Source of the DNA: Fragum whitleyi
Taxonomy: Eukaryota > Mollusca > Bivalvia > Cardiida > Cardiidae
Assembly (NCBI GenBank): GCA_948146395.1
Contig: OX411544.1
Coordinates: 33,376,457 to 33,440,456, forward strand
Direction: 5' to 3'
Length of the DNA: 64,000 nucleotides
Shown piece after piece: positions 21,979 through 36,900 of this stretch (positions are counted from its first letter, which is position 1; every line of letters starts with the position of its first letter). The notes beneath the pieces are model-generated. The model was not told where the DNA came from. It ran no database searches and worked only from the letters and a program-made list of their open reading frames with translations. The position numbers and the translations under genes were made by a program.

Positions 21979-24900
21979 GTAAGAATTTTAAACTTATGAT
22001 GAAATAGTCATAATGAGAGAGGGCTATGGAAAATGAGAAGTTTCTAGTCAGTAACTTTATTCAAAAGATCAGGACTGTTTTATTCCTAGAATTTTCTCAT
22101 CAAGAAAAAAAGTGGTATATTGATTTCAAAGTTCAATTCTTTTAAATATTACAAAAACTGACAAAATGACAAACTTTTAATGAAAGGACAAATGGAATTT
22201 TACATTTCTAATGATCAATAGTTCTAAACATTTGATCAGCATGTTTATTTTCACAAGATTGCCATAGTGCATGTTCTCTTCTTGCCAAATTCTAATTTTC
22301 CAGTTGCTCACATCTCTTGCATCTTTACAGCCTAGTTTTCTGGGTCTTAATAAGACTGACTATAAATGCAGGGTTTGACACTAAGGAGAGTCCTGGAGTG
22401 CTTTGTGAGGAGGACACCTTCATTTTGCAAGTTAGCCCAAAGGTCTCCATGGTTTTAGAGTTTGTATAAACAAATGATCAGAGAAATTTCCTAAGTCTCA
22501 TACTATTAACTCTATTTATCGAACTTATCGAACGGATGTCTTTGATTCAAGTTGCAATATATATAGCATTTGGTTCTATCTACCAATTTTCTTGAAAGAA
22601 AGCCATCTCATGATTTTTAGCTCCACTGGCTGAAAGCCACTGGGGCTATTGTCATGGCGTTGTGCCCGTCGTGCGTCCGTGCGTCCGTGCGTGCGGTCGT
22701 AAACTTTTTCTTTAAAAATCTTCTCCTCAGAAACTACTGGATGGATTTCAACCAAACTTCACAGGAATGATCCTTGGGTGACCCTCTTTCAAAGTTGTTC
22801 AAGAAATTTTGATCCAATGAAAAACATGGATTAAATGGGCGTGGCTAATTTCCAAATATGGTAAAAAGTGACTTTTCTCAGGTTCTAATTGATGAATACC
22901 AATAAAATTTTAAGTGACTGATCCTTGGGTGACCCTTTACAAGTCTACCAAAAATTATTTTGATCAGATGAAAAGTATGCATTTTATGGGCGGAGGTCAT
23001 TTCTCAATATGTTATATAGTGGAAACTTTGAAAATAATTTTCTCAGAAACTAACTGATAGATATCAACCAAATTTTACATGATTGATCCTTGGGTGACCC
23101 TTTATCAGTCTACCAAAAATTATTGTGATCAAATGAAAAATATGTATTTTATGGGCGGAGGTCATTTCTCTATTTGTTATATAGTGGAAACTTTGAAAAT
23201 CATTTTCTCAAAAACTAACTGATAGATATCAACCAAATTTTACATGAATGATCCTTGGGTGACCCTTTATCAGTCTACCAAAAATTATTGTGATGGAATG
23301 AAAAATGTGTATTTTATTGGCGGAGGTCATTTCTCTATTTGTTATATAGTGGAAACTTTGAAAATCATTTTCTCAAAAACTAACTGATAGATATCAACCA
23401 CATTTTACATGAATGATCCTGGGGTGACCCTTTATCAGTCTACCAAAAATCATTGTGATCAAATGAAAAATGTGTATTTTATGAGCGGAGGTCATTTCTC
23501 TATTTGTTATATAGTGGAAACTTTGAAAATCATTTTCTCAGAATGTAAGTGATGGATATCAACCAATTTTCACAGGAATGATCCTTGAGTGATTCTTTAT
23601 CAGTCTATTTAAATTTTTTGTGCTCAGAGGAAAAAAATGTATTTTATGGGCGGAGGTCATTTCTCTCTATGTTATATAGTGAAAACACTTTGAAAATCAT
23701 TTTCTCAGAATGTAATCGATGGATATCAATCAAACTTCATTAGTATGATTTTTGGGTGATCCATTATCATGCAGCCAAAAATTATCGTGATCGGATGAAA
23801 ATTATGTCTTTTATCGGCGGAGGTCAATTCTCTATTTGTTATAATAGTGGAAACTTTGAAATTCATTTAAACATAAATAGAACCCAAAATATCTAAAAAA
23901 TCTGATCAAAACTTTGATTTCAAGAATTTCAAGCCTGTGGAGCTACTCAAGCCATTCATGGCTTTCTAGTTGAGTAATTATTGGGGAAAAGAAGAAATTG
24001 CGTGTTACAAGAAAATTCTTCTTTTCCACAGTTTTCTAACCAAATATGGAAATTTCAGACTCCCTACATTTAGCTTTGATCCCTTCATTACATTAGTTGG
24101 GAGTCTGTTATAATCTTTATACCACCCAAAACTATGTATATAGGAGTCAGCTTGTCGGTTGGTCAGTCAGTCCATTGGTTGGTCCATCTGGCTGTAGCTT
24201 TTTTGTGTCCCCTCAATTTCTCAGCTACTAATGGAAGGATTTCATTCAAACTTCACAGATATGATCAGCTCCAAGCAGATATGTGCAAGTCCTAATTTGG
24301 TTACGGTCCTTTGACTTTTGACAGAGTCATGTTCCTTTGATGGAAAATGGCATTTCATTATGGACATGCACTTGTAGGAGGGTATTAGTCAGCTTTCCAA
24401 CAGTCTAGTTTCAGTCAGAAGTTAGTGTCAAAGCCTGTAAATTGTTGGTTTTTAGCTCACCTGAGCACAACATGCCAATGGATGGGAGGGGTCTATTTTC
24501 TCTTTGAAACTTGGAATAACATCTCCTCTCCAACAACTAGGCAAATGTGAATGAAACTTTGCCAGAAAGTTTCTTGCATGGTCCAATGAAATTCAGGTGA
24601 GCATTTTAGGGCCATTCTGGCCCTCTTGTCTGAAAAAAAAACTTGTTAATTCTCTTTCTTCAGGAGTTTGATGATCCCAGAGATGCAGATGATGCTGTGT
24701 ATGAGTTGAATGGGAAAGATTTCATGGGCGAAAAGTGAGCATGAAAATATTTAATATCTGAACAGAGTTTGTGATTGTCCTCTGTCTGCTCCCCTTTTCT
24801 ATGATTTGAGCATTGGTGAATAATAAAAAAATCGTAACTATAGCTTGAATAAGCTGTAGTTTCGATGTTATGATCATTCATCAACTACATTTTTCGATAG

Positions 24901-27900
24901 ATTTATTTCTATTACACACTTGCCTACACTAAGCTATTTATAAAAGATCTTAGTGGTGTTACAACCCTTCGTTTGCAAAGATGGGCCACCAATTATAATT
25001 GTTATATTAAGATGGAAAACATGGTTAGAAAAATATTAATTGAATATCCATAAATCGATGGCTCAGCGTGAAACAGTTGTAACTGCCTATAAACATATAG
25101 GCAGTAACAACTGTTTCACACTGAGCCATTGACATAAAAACAAGCCAGGATTTAAAACAGGATTCACCATATTAATCATCACATGTGTCCATGGGCTAGG
25201 AACTTAATTGCCATACCTTATCTATCATGCCGAGAAATTTTGTAGTCATGGCCACAATTATTGTTTAAGGGATGTAATAACATCAATATTGAGAGTTCAA
25301 TAGTGTCTCAAGAAGCTTAAAGCTTTCAAACAGATTGAGCCAAATTAAAGTACATAATAAATTGTGAATCAGTTGAATATCAGCAAGCCGCCGTCATAGT
25401 GCAGTTGAAAGGGCGTCAGACTATCAATCTAGAGTTCTCCGGTTCGACCCCCGACGGCAGCACTCATTCTTTCTGACTATTGGTCTCTCACCAATGGGTT
25501 GATAATTGTAGATCTATGTGAGATAGCAGCTGGAGGCTAGGAAAGGATGTTGTGGTTGTACAGGTTAGAGAAATACCAGGAAACCATTGTTAGGTGCTCC
25601 AGCCACTGCGTTATAACTGAAATAATGTTGAAAGCGGCGTTAAACTCCATTAAATCAGTCAATGAATATCAGCAATGGTAAATCTATTTAACTATAATAT
25701 AATTATACCCTAGATACCTACTCCACTATTTTCGTAGCTTACTCGTGAGGTTTTAGCCATAGATTTAATCAGATTCATCTATATTCAAGGGTGTTGATAG
25801 AGCATGCCCGTGAATCTCGAAGACGAGGCGGGGGTGGAGGTCGTGGTAGAGGATTTGGTGGCCGTGGTGGTTATGATCGCTACGGTGGTGGCGGCTATGG
25901 ACGTGACCGATACGGTGGTGACAGATACGGTGGTGACAGATATGGGGGTGGTTATGGTGGTGGTGGTGGTGGTAGACGAGGTGGTGGAGGCAGAGATGGT
26001 GGAAGGTAAGAGCTTCTTATGGTAGAGATATCTGTAAGAGTCTTTAAAGAACTATCAATATTGGATAAATAAGCAATGGTACTGGAATACTAAAATCAGT
26101 AATTTTGATCAATACTCAATTCTGTTCCTACTTTGAATTTTATGTATAATAGTCATGGACTTAACTTTTTTCCTGCTGTTAAGGTAGTGGACCCGGAAAT
26201 ATTTCCCCAACGTTATGGAACTCATGAACTCTCAATGTGTTCGCTGAGGTTTCCAAATGAAAATCATTAGGAAACTTCACTTAACACTATTAAGGTTCAT
26301 TACTTCCACAAAGTTACGAAACTATTACAGGTCCACTTACAAAGTATTCCTGTTTGAACAAAGCTTTGACAGACAATATAGACTAAGATCAGCCCACGCA
26401 GACATGACCTTGGCCTACACTGTTTACTGCCTACATTATTATGGTGGGAAAAATTGTCATACTGGTGGAAATGTCCTTAACTCATCAATTTGCTTTAAAT
26501 TCAGGATAAGGGTTAAGATAAGAATTCATTTCATATTAATTTATACCCCCCATACCTATGTTTGGGGGGGGGGGGGGGGGTGGTATATAGGAGTCATGAT
26601 CAACTTGTCAGTCAGTCGGTCAGTTAATCAGTCGGTAGGTCTCACTGTCTATAGCCTTTTTTGGCCAGAAGTTTTCTCGGACACTATTTAAGCTACAAAT
26701 TCAACCATTATGTATATCTGCGTATGAAGTTGTGCACCAGCAATTTTGAAGCCCCTACTAGCATTGGTTGCTGAATTATCTCCCCTTGTTAGCTCACCTG
26801 AGCACGAAGTGCTCATGTGAGCTATTGTGATCACCTTTCATCCGGCGTCCGTCCGTCGGTCGTCGGTCGTCCGGTCATCGGTCGTCGTCCGTCGTCCGGC
26901 GTCCGTCAACAATTTCTTTAAACGACATCTCCTCCTAAACTACTTGGCCAATTTACACCAAATTTTACAGAAATGTTGCTTAGGTGGTCCCCTTCTAAAA
27001 TAGCTAAAAGTATTGAAATCCATGAAAAACTCTGGTTACTATGGCAACAAACAGTGAAATATTAAGAAAATCTTTAAAATTCTTCTTCTTCTCAACCAGT
27101 AGTCCTACAGACTTAAAACTTGGCATGGATGATCAGTTCATAGACCTGAATTAAAATAGCTAAAATCATATCTTTTGGGCCACCAGGTGCAGAGCACCAG
27201 GGGGGAGGGGGTAGTACTTTGGGTAAATTTTGTAATCTTTAATCTTCTTCTTCTTCTGAACCTAAAGCCCTACAGACTTGAAAATTGGCATGGAGGATCA
27301 GCTCATAGACATTAATAAAAATAGCTAAAATCATGACTGTAATGCCACCAGGGGCGGAGCACCAGGGGGGAGAGGGTAGTACTTTTGTGAAAATTTTGTA
27401 ACTTTAACCTTCATCTTCTAATGAACCAGGAGCCCTACAGACTTCAATATTGGCATGGATGATAAGCATATGGATCTTAAATAAGATAGCTAAAAGCATG
27501 AATGTAGGGCCACCAGATGCGGAGCATTAGGGGTGAGGGGGTAGTACTTTCGATCAATTTTGAAATCTTTAACCTTATTCTTCTCCTGGATCAGGAACGC
27601 TACAGACTTGAAAATTGTAATGGGTGATCAATATATTGACATTAATAAAAATAGCTAAAATCATGACTGTAGGGTCACCAGGTGCTGAGTGTCTTGGGGA
27701 GGGGGTAGTACTTTGGATCATTTTTGAAATCTTTAAACTTCTTCTAATGAACCAGGAGTCCTACAGACTTGAATATTGGTATGAATGATCAGCATATGGA
27801 CATTAATTGAATTAGCTAAAATCATGACTGTAGATTCACCAGGTGCAGAGCATCTTGGGGGAGTGCTTTGTTGAGAATTTTGAATCTCTACAGCCTTTAT

Positions 27901-30900
27901 ATTCGACATGGATTGATCAACTCATTAAAGAAAACTTTAAAAGTCTCAGACCCAGGCTGTATATCTGGCATAGATTAGCTGATCATAGACCTTTTATGAT
28001 AAAAGATTAACTAATAATTACCAGAGGAGGAGCAGAGGGGGGGAGGATTATTTCAAAAGTTATCTGATTGAATAAGTGAAAATCTCTTTTTCTGTGGTTG
28101 CATGGACATACCTAGGTAATGAAGCTTTTTTCTCAGGTGAGCGACCCAGGGCCAATGGCCCTCTTGTTTATTCTAGGTTTGGTGGGGTACCTTCAAGAAC
28201 AGACTACAGATTGAAAGTAGAGAATCTCTCCTCTAGAGCCAGTTGGCAAGTGAGTATAGATACCTTTTGGAATAGCTTTATTCTCTTCTTAACTGCCTCT
28301 TTTAATTGATCTATTTATTACAAAGTAACAAATGTGCTCAGAAAGTAAGTGAGAATGCTTATCTCTTGTCATGCAGAACCTAAAATATTCCCCCGTTGGC
28401 AGGAGGTGTGGTCAATGATCTGCAGACACATCATGGGTTCGGTGCAAGACTTTAGCAAGTGTATATACATTGTATATACACTTACTACAGTCTTGCACCG
28501 AACCCACGACATATGTCTTAAGATTGAATATTCAAAATGAATACAGACTCACAGTATGTTCATCCAGTGAGTGCAAAATATTGTGGCATCCAAATTTTCT
28601 TGCACTGAGACACAATTATGTCCCTTCAATTTTGAATTTTTCTCTCAAAAGTTTAGAAAATCCAATGGAATCTCAACATATCATTCAATTACTGGTTTTC
28701 AGCTGTCATGAGAAATGGTAAAAACTATCTTACCTCCAATATCTGATTTGAAAAATAAATGGCAGAATGTTTTAGATCTTGATATCGTTCTTTTATTAAC
28801 AGTTAAAAGATTCACTAAACTAAACTAATATACAATTAACATGAAGGACTTGCAGAAAAAAACAACAGTAAAGGGTTGAGTGCAGGAATGTAGAAAGTGT
28901 ATTTACATCATAACAACTGGAGAGCTTAGGGCAAATATAGACACATAATATGTTTTTGCTCTCAGCCCTCAATATAGACTTTTGAGCTTTCATACAGTTT
29001 CAAATGAGCATGAAAGAGCCTCAGTGGTCACCCTGTAATCCAGGTATATTCATTACTTTTCCATCAAATTTTATTTAGCCAAAAGCTTTCTATAGGCACA
29101 CAGTGAAAACTCTGATATGACTGTTATTATAGTCTTTACTTTATACCCATGTGAAATTATTTCAAATTTATGTCATGCTCATGCAGACTTAAGGTAGTGG
29201 GACCGTAATAGTTCCGTAACATTTTGGAAATCATGATCTTTCACAATGTTGACCAAGATTTCCTAATGAAACTCATTAGGAAACCTTGGTCAACACTGTT
29301 AAAGTTCATTACTTAAGAAATGTTGCTGAACTAAAAAGGGTCCACTACCTTAAAACCATTGTTTGCCTCATCATTCTATTATTTTGTGTGACTTCTGTAT
29401 ATCTAAGTTAATATTACAGTACTTAATTTTATCTGATAATGTTCGTTCTCATTCTCTGTTAGTAGATTGAAATTGTTGAAAATAATTTATGTAATCATTT
29501 AAATGTTTAAGATTTGATTATAATCATAAATGTATATAATTTGGTGAATAGAAAATCTTAAATTTAGGTGGGTATCAAGAGAGTGCTTTCACTTACTCTA
29601 AATATGGATAATTTAGTTTAAATTCATATCGATTTAGAAATGTGAAAAGTAAAATATCAAATGTTTTAATCCCTTTTTTTTTTGTGACAAAATTTGCTAT
29701 ATAGATATTGTAGGCAATATAAGTTGTGAGATCTAAAGTTTTAAATAACTTCAAATTTACTTTCTAAACAAATCAAAACAGTCATTGAGTTTTAAACCTC
29801 CTTTGTAATAATTATCTTTTAATGAACTAACATGTTAAATTTATAAAGTCTGTAAGTTCATGTTTTAGCTTTACAAATCTTGAAGTGTTTTCAAAATTAA
29901 CATATTAAATACTTTTACACTAAATTGAAAATGACTTTCTCCAATACAAGTCAAGAGAAAGAAATTATTTTGAAGTTTTTTCTTTTAAAAAAGTTTATTA
30001 ATCATTCTGACTGTCAAGATTTGAGCTTTCTTTGTGCATCACAAGAATTGATAATAGTTATAGTAAAATGCAAAAATGATAATATTTTTTATGCATAATG
30101 ACTTTATAATGATAAATTTTGATTACCATGTACAATAATGTACCTTTTGTGGTAACGTTCTACTGATAGTGAACAATACAATAAGTGGAAGAAATACAAT
30201 TTCTTATTTGAATATAAGGAAAAAGAGTGAAATACTTCAAGAATTCTTTTAATTTCAGATAATTTAGCGCAAAACCTGGCAAGTTTTTAGGTTAAAGTAC
30301 CCCGATTATGTCGATATCTGTAAAGGTTGGATCGAAAATATAGGGCAAGCGTTGGGTTGAGGTTTATCCCGTGTCGGTTTTCATCCGCTTTCCATCGTGT
30401 TTCTGGGCACATGACCTGGCCTGCTTGGGTTTGAGGTTTAGAACGTATCAGGGAATAATTGGCGTTGAAAGCTAGAGGCCGTTTCAGTGGTAGGGCCTTC
30501 GTAGACCACATATAAATGGCATGAGCAATCAGGGAAATCGCCTTAATGGGCCCTCAGTGCAGATTGAATGCAACCTTGCTTTATCACGGACCTTAAGCAG
30601 AAAGCTGAAATCAGTTTTAGTGGCCAAAACATATCCTTAAGATATCTTTGAGAGGTAAATAGTAGTTTTATATACATGTAGACAACATCGAGGGGTCAGT
30701 GCAACACTATTGTAAGTGCTTATTAATTTATAGGCACTTACAATAGTGTTGTACTGACTCCTCGATATGCACACAAGTCACTTTAGAGAGTTACAGTTGT
30801 ACAGTTGTACTTTGGTAGGAAGCTTAAACTATGATGATGTTAGAAAAAAATCTTCATTTAGAGCATGAATAAGTGAGAAGAACTGATGAATTAAACAGTT

Positions 30901-33900
30901 TTAAGAATTTAAGTAGTGGTAAAAACATGTGAAGAAGTTTATAATGTTCATTATGTTATATTGTTTTGAATTCATGTTTAGAAGGTTTAAGATTTCACCC
31001 ATGAGGTTTGTTTGGAATTAAAATAAGATAAGAAAATTATTTAAATTAAAAAAAATGAAAAAATAATGATGATAATGATAATATATCAGCCTGGTATCAG
31101 CAAAGCTTGATATATAATTTTCAATTTTAGGACCTAGACATGACTGCAATCAGTTATGCTATTTTCATTAGTTTCAATTATGTTATCTGCCACAGAAAGA
31201 GGCGGTATTTTGAATTTCAAATTCAAACATTTAAGCAATACTTTCACAAATCCTATATTGTGACTCCTCATTTGAATTATTTTGTCAAGACAATTCAAAT
31301 GAGTATCCACAGCATATGGTTTCAATGAGAAACAAATATTTTAGACAAGCCCTACCCCCTATTACCTGTACCTCTGCTTAATCATGTCATCTCCCACTGA
31401 AATAGATATTGTCCTTGACCTATTTTATCTGCTCTAGAGGAGAAAATTTAGTCAAGACTATTTCAAACAGAAAACATTTATCTTACATTGTAATTTTCTC
31501 CACTTTAAACCTGATTATACTAAGATTCATTCTGTTGAAACAAAAAAACTTGATTAGCCAAAAATAGCTCCCCAGGGGTGTGGAAATACAACTTTTCGCC
31601 ACTTATCCATAGGCAAGTTAAAGTCGATTTCCCACTTGTCCAGGATCAATGAACTGCTGAATTGATAAATATTTAGAAAACATTGATACAAACAGAAGAT
31701 GACTTTTCTCCATGATCTTTTAAGTAACATTTCAAAATCTCTTCTGGTATTTACTCATCCACAGACAAGTGGCCTAGCAAAATGTACAAGTGGAAAAGAC
31801 CATGTTGGACAAGTCAGGCATTGGAATTCCACACCCCTGCTCCCTGTCTTTATTTAAACTATGGGTATCTTTTATACAACTGGTGTGTGTGTGTGGGGGG
31901 GGGGGGGGGGGGCTGATGAATAATTGATTAAGAAGAAAGCAATTATTCCCAACTGTACTGCATATTTATCAAGTATCCAAATTACTGGAAGTTGTCATCT
32001 TCAAATGTTTTCAAGTGTAGGGTCAGTCAAAGTTTTGTTTATCTGTTTTGATTTTGGTGGACGATGAGTCTTATTTTTTTATTGTTCGTCCCTCAGGATC
32101 TGAAGGATCACATGAGATCAGCTGGAGAAGTATCCTTTGCTGATGCTCACAAACAAAGAGTAGGAGAGGGGTAAGTTATGTATTGATTGTTTTAATCTTT
32201 CTCCTGCTGTCCACTGAATACTCTGTTTGATCCCTGACAGCAGCACTCCATTCGGAACACCACTCGGCCAATCTCACAATCAACCTCAGATGTACATAGA
32301 TGGTCTATTTTTAAAAATTATGGGAAAACTTTGGAAAAACTCAATGATGTTAAATTGGCGTTAGCCCTCAAAACTATGAGTGAAAACATTCAACGTCGCC
32401 AATTCTACTCGTTTTTGTCCCTGACATGAAACCATCATATACTTATATAAATATTTTTAGATTCTTAAATGATGGCTGAAAAATTTTAATTTTTGAGAAT
32501 GATTCGTCATTCTCAAAAATTAAGAGTTTTCAGCCGTTAATTACTGTAAAAAATATCAATCTTAAGATAGTGCCGGTTGTTTCCACACTAGTTTTTCTTG
32601 CACTGTTTCCGCCTTACAAAATGCACAATTTTGTTACATACCCATCTGCCTTATATACATCTGAGGTCTGTTGCAGGTTATGGAAATGGCCAAGTGTTGT
32701 TCTGAATGAGCGGCACTCATCCTTTTGGAGTATGGTTTGATGATCATAGACCTATGTGGGATAGCAGCTGAAGGCTGGGTTATGATGTAATGGTGTGAGA
32801 AATACCAGGAATCCATTGTTAGCTGCACCAGCCACCATGATAAGCCTGAAAGAATGTTAATGGTTTTGTAAATTCAATCAAACAAAATCTTGGCATATTC
32901 CTGCTATGCAATACACTTTGGCAGACAGTTTGGTGTAAGATCAACCTGCACAAAAGTCTGACCTTAGCTTACACTGCCTGCTTATTCCTTTACAATTGTG
33001 TGAAAATTATGCGCTACTTTATTTAAGTTAAAATTTCCCAAAATGACAATTTGCTAACATTTTTTAAAAAAAGAATATGTACAAAATTCAGCAGGGAAAG
33101 AGTAAGTTAAATCAATTTGAAGAGTGTATAAGTTTAATTATTGCAGTTCTGATTGTAAGAGAAAACACCAGCTCTTGTTGCAAGAGTGTGGGGCAAGTAG
33201 ATAGCCTAAACACCTTGAAAGTAGTGTAGATTACATTGTTTTCATGGATAATATTTTCTTAACACAATACCATGGAATACATAAAAATTGCTGCTAGACA
33301 AAATAAGGTTTCATTTACTAAATGTTTACTTTTTTTAATATAATGAAGAGATTTTCTTGTTGAATTAAGATTTTTAGCTCCACGGTCTATTGTTATGATG
33401 GGGTGTCTGTTGTCTGTGCGTCTGTCCGTCCATAAATTTTTACTTTGAAAATCTTATCTTTATAAAGTAGTGCATGGATTCCAGCCAAATTTTAAAGGAA
33501 TGCTCCTTGGATGACCCTCTATCAGATTCCTTCAAAGAATTTTAATCCATTGAAAATCATGAATGTAGTAGGCGTGGCTAATTTCCATATATGGTAATAG
33601 GTGGCATTTCTCAGAACCTGATTGATGGATATAAATGAAACTTCACATGAATTATCCTTGAGTGGCCCTCTTTCAGCCTACAAATCATTGTGATAGGATG
33701 AAAAATATGCCTTTATTGGCGGAACTCAATTCTCTATTTGTTATATAGTGGCAACTTGACAAATTAATTTTCTCAGGATCTTATCGCTGTATATCAACCA
33801 AATTTTACTTGAATAATACTTGGGTAACCCTTTATTAGCGTAAAAAGAATTAATTGTGATTGAATGAAAAAATATGACTTTTATGAGCAGAAGTCAATTC

Positions 33901-36900
33901 TCTTTGTTATATATGGTGAAATTTGAGATTGATTTTCTCATGATCTTTGATGGACATCAACCAAATTTTACTGAAATGATCCGAGGGTAACCCTATATCA
34001 GGCTACCCAAAATTAATGTGATTGGATTAAAATATGACTTTTATGGCAGAGTTCAATTCTCTATATGTTAAGTAGTGAAAACTTAGAAATTGATTTTTTC
34101 AAGACATCTATATCAACCAAATTTTACTAAAATGATCCTTGGGTGACCCTTTATCAGTTTGCATAAATTGTTAAATGTTATGGCAAGATGTCCGTCCTCG
34201 GTACATCAAACAACATTGAAAAGTGTGGCATATAAGTTGTTTTTAGCTCGGCTGTTTTCGGAGAAAACCCGAGGTATTGCTATAGCATCCATGTCGTCGT
34301 TGTCGTCGTCGTCGTTGTCGTCGTCGTGTGAAAACTTTGACATTTTGTTATATCTTTGGATCTACTGAAGGCATTCTCTTGAAACTTGGCACACATGTTC
34401 ACCATCAAAAGAGCAACCTATACTATCAAGGGGGATACCTCTAGATGCATTTTGTGCAAATTATGCCCCTTTTTCGACTTAGATTTTTTCCCACCATCCA
34501 GCACTTGACAGCCAAGCGTTGGCACCCATAGGCGGTGCTCTTGTTTAGACAGCCTTATCATCCTTTAACACTTTCCTGTTTTACAAAATTTTGGACCTGT
34601 CCAAATTCAAAGGTTTTGCAGACGTATATTTAAAGTGGATTTAATTTGAAAAATAACCATTCAGTAGGTAGAGAATAGTGTGGATAAAGAAGAAATTGCT
34701 TGTCAGAAGCAATTTCTTCTTTTTTCACAATGTTTTTTCAATCATAAAATCACAGGCAAGTAAAAAGCAGGGATTAAACAGCAAAGGGTTGATAATTATT
34801 TTCAAGATATTCAGGCCTGTGAAGCGAATCATGTGCTAAATTGCCTCTAGTTTATATATTTTCTAAATTAAATACTCACACATTGAATTCTGCATAAAAA
34901 TTTGAAAAACAACAGCAATATCAAAAACCAATATAACATAGAAATGCAAAGATATTGTAAGGTTTTGTTTTTTTAACCATCATTGTGTCATTTACTTGCT
35001 TGATGAGATGAGGACTGTTAATTGAAATCTTCTTGTATTACAGTGTTGTAGAATTCACCTCCCTGTCTGACATGAAGAAAGCCCTAGACAGGCTGGATGG
35101 ATCTGAAATTAATGGTAAAAAGATTAAACTCTCTGAAGAAAGACCAAGAGAACGGGGATCTGGAAGAGGAAGAAGGTAATATTAACAACCTTGTGACATT
35201 GACATTCATCTTGATCAAAACCATTCCAAATCACTCACTCTGCACTCCGTTTATTCATTCCAAACACTCACTCAGACCATTCAAAAACACTCCAAACTCG
35301 CTGAAAAAGAAAGAATCAACAACGTCATTAGAAATGAATAAATCTAGAAAAAATTGTGATTTCCCTGACATAATTCAAATTGTAAGGGTCTGATAGATTC
35401 TTGAAGAAAAAGGAAGCTATTTATTGAATTTATGCATATTTTATTAAAGGGAGGTAATAATTGTCGATAATTCTGTTCATCCTGGATTACCGCCCATTAA
35501 ATTCACTCAAAACTCACTCCACACACTCATTCATTTTCATTCCAAAATACTTTCAAAATCATTCATCTTGTCAATTTCACGATGTTATTAACTGTAATTG
35601 ATAGCTGATGTCAATAAAAAAAAGAATTGATTTATGAATTAGATAATATATTTAAACAGGATTGCACTTTTGACTCCTGTTGTTTTAGATTTTTACAATT
35701 AATGTTTCACTAAAAACTATTCTATGAAATAGTCATCAAAAACTGGTAATTTTAAACATATAGATAAAAAGATAAGATAAGAAGAAAGGAATTTGTTGTT
35801 TTTATGCAGACTGCAACATATGTCATATTATAATATAAATTACTTGATTTCAAGGTAAATGTGATCAGACAAGGTTAATGTCAGCAATTGAGATTAATAT
35901 TCAACAAATAAAGCCATCTTAAGAGAAGTATTGCTCTGTTAACAGAATTTGTTTGCCCTGCAATCAAAAAAATAAGAAAAAAGACAAGCAGGGAATATCT
36001 TTTGTTTTCATTCTGGAAATCATTCTACCTTTTTAGCTCACCTGAGCACGAAGTGCTCAAGGTGAGCTATTGGGATCATAGAATGTCCGTCGTCAGTCGT
36101 GCGTCGTCCGTCGTGCGTCGTCCGTCGTGCGTCGTCCACAATTTCTTTAAACATCTTCTCCTCCTAAACCAGTGGGCCAATCTTGATAAAACTTGGCAGG
36201 GATGTTCCTTGGGTCAAGCTCTACCAAAGTTGTTCAAATAGATGAAATCCACCCTTAACTTTCCCTTTACCCTTAACAAAAAGGGTGAAAATATGAAAAT
36301 CTTTAAAAATCTTCTTCTCTGAAACCAGAAGGCAGACAGCTTTCATATTTGGTATGTAGCATCATCTAGTGGACCTCTACCAAGTTTGTCCATATCAAGA
36401 CCCTGGGGTCATATTTGGACTTTGCCCGGGCCCAACCCTTTTTACATAGAGTCAAAGAGCGAAAATCTTTAGAAATCTTCTTCTCTGTAACCAGATGGCA
36501 GACAGCTTAAATATTTGGTGTGTAGCATCACCTAGTGGGCCTCTACCAAGTTTGTTCATAACAAGACCCTTGGGTCATATTTGGGCTTTGCACGGGTGCA
36601 TCCCTTTATCTCTTATGAGCACAAAGGGTAAAAAAATGAAAATCTTCAAAAATCTTCTTCTCTGAAACCAGAAGGCAGACAGCTTTCATATTTGGTATGT
36701 AGCATCATCTAGTGGACCTCTACCAAATTTGTTCATATCAAGACCCTGGAGTCATGTTTAGGCTTTGCCCGGGCCCAACCCTTCTTACATAGAATCAAAG
36801 AGCGAAAATCTTTTAAAATCTTCTTTAATCGAAACCAGAGGGCACACTGCTTTCATTTTTATACGCCCGTCGAAGACGGGACGTATTATGGGATCACCCG

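Larger units (their letters stand above)
33371..34850 (+). mobile_element. HL-3 element in SR intron 5 with nested insertions
   Basis: Starts TTTTTAGCTCCACGG and has four or five decayed roughly 165-bp units. The 3' end (AGGCCTGTGAAGCG, then CTCTAGTTT at 34845-34853) is found only after two insertions, HL-4 at 34241-34543 and a TTAA MITE at 34569-34788. Confidence 0.65.

Noticed and set aside
25804..26025. Val-rich ORF overlapping SR exon 3
   Set aside because: Shadow frame of the Gly-rich coding exon.
26257..26691. 144-aa ORF in SR intron 3
   Set aside because: Crosses MITE-A and a poly-G tract; no domain or codon bias.
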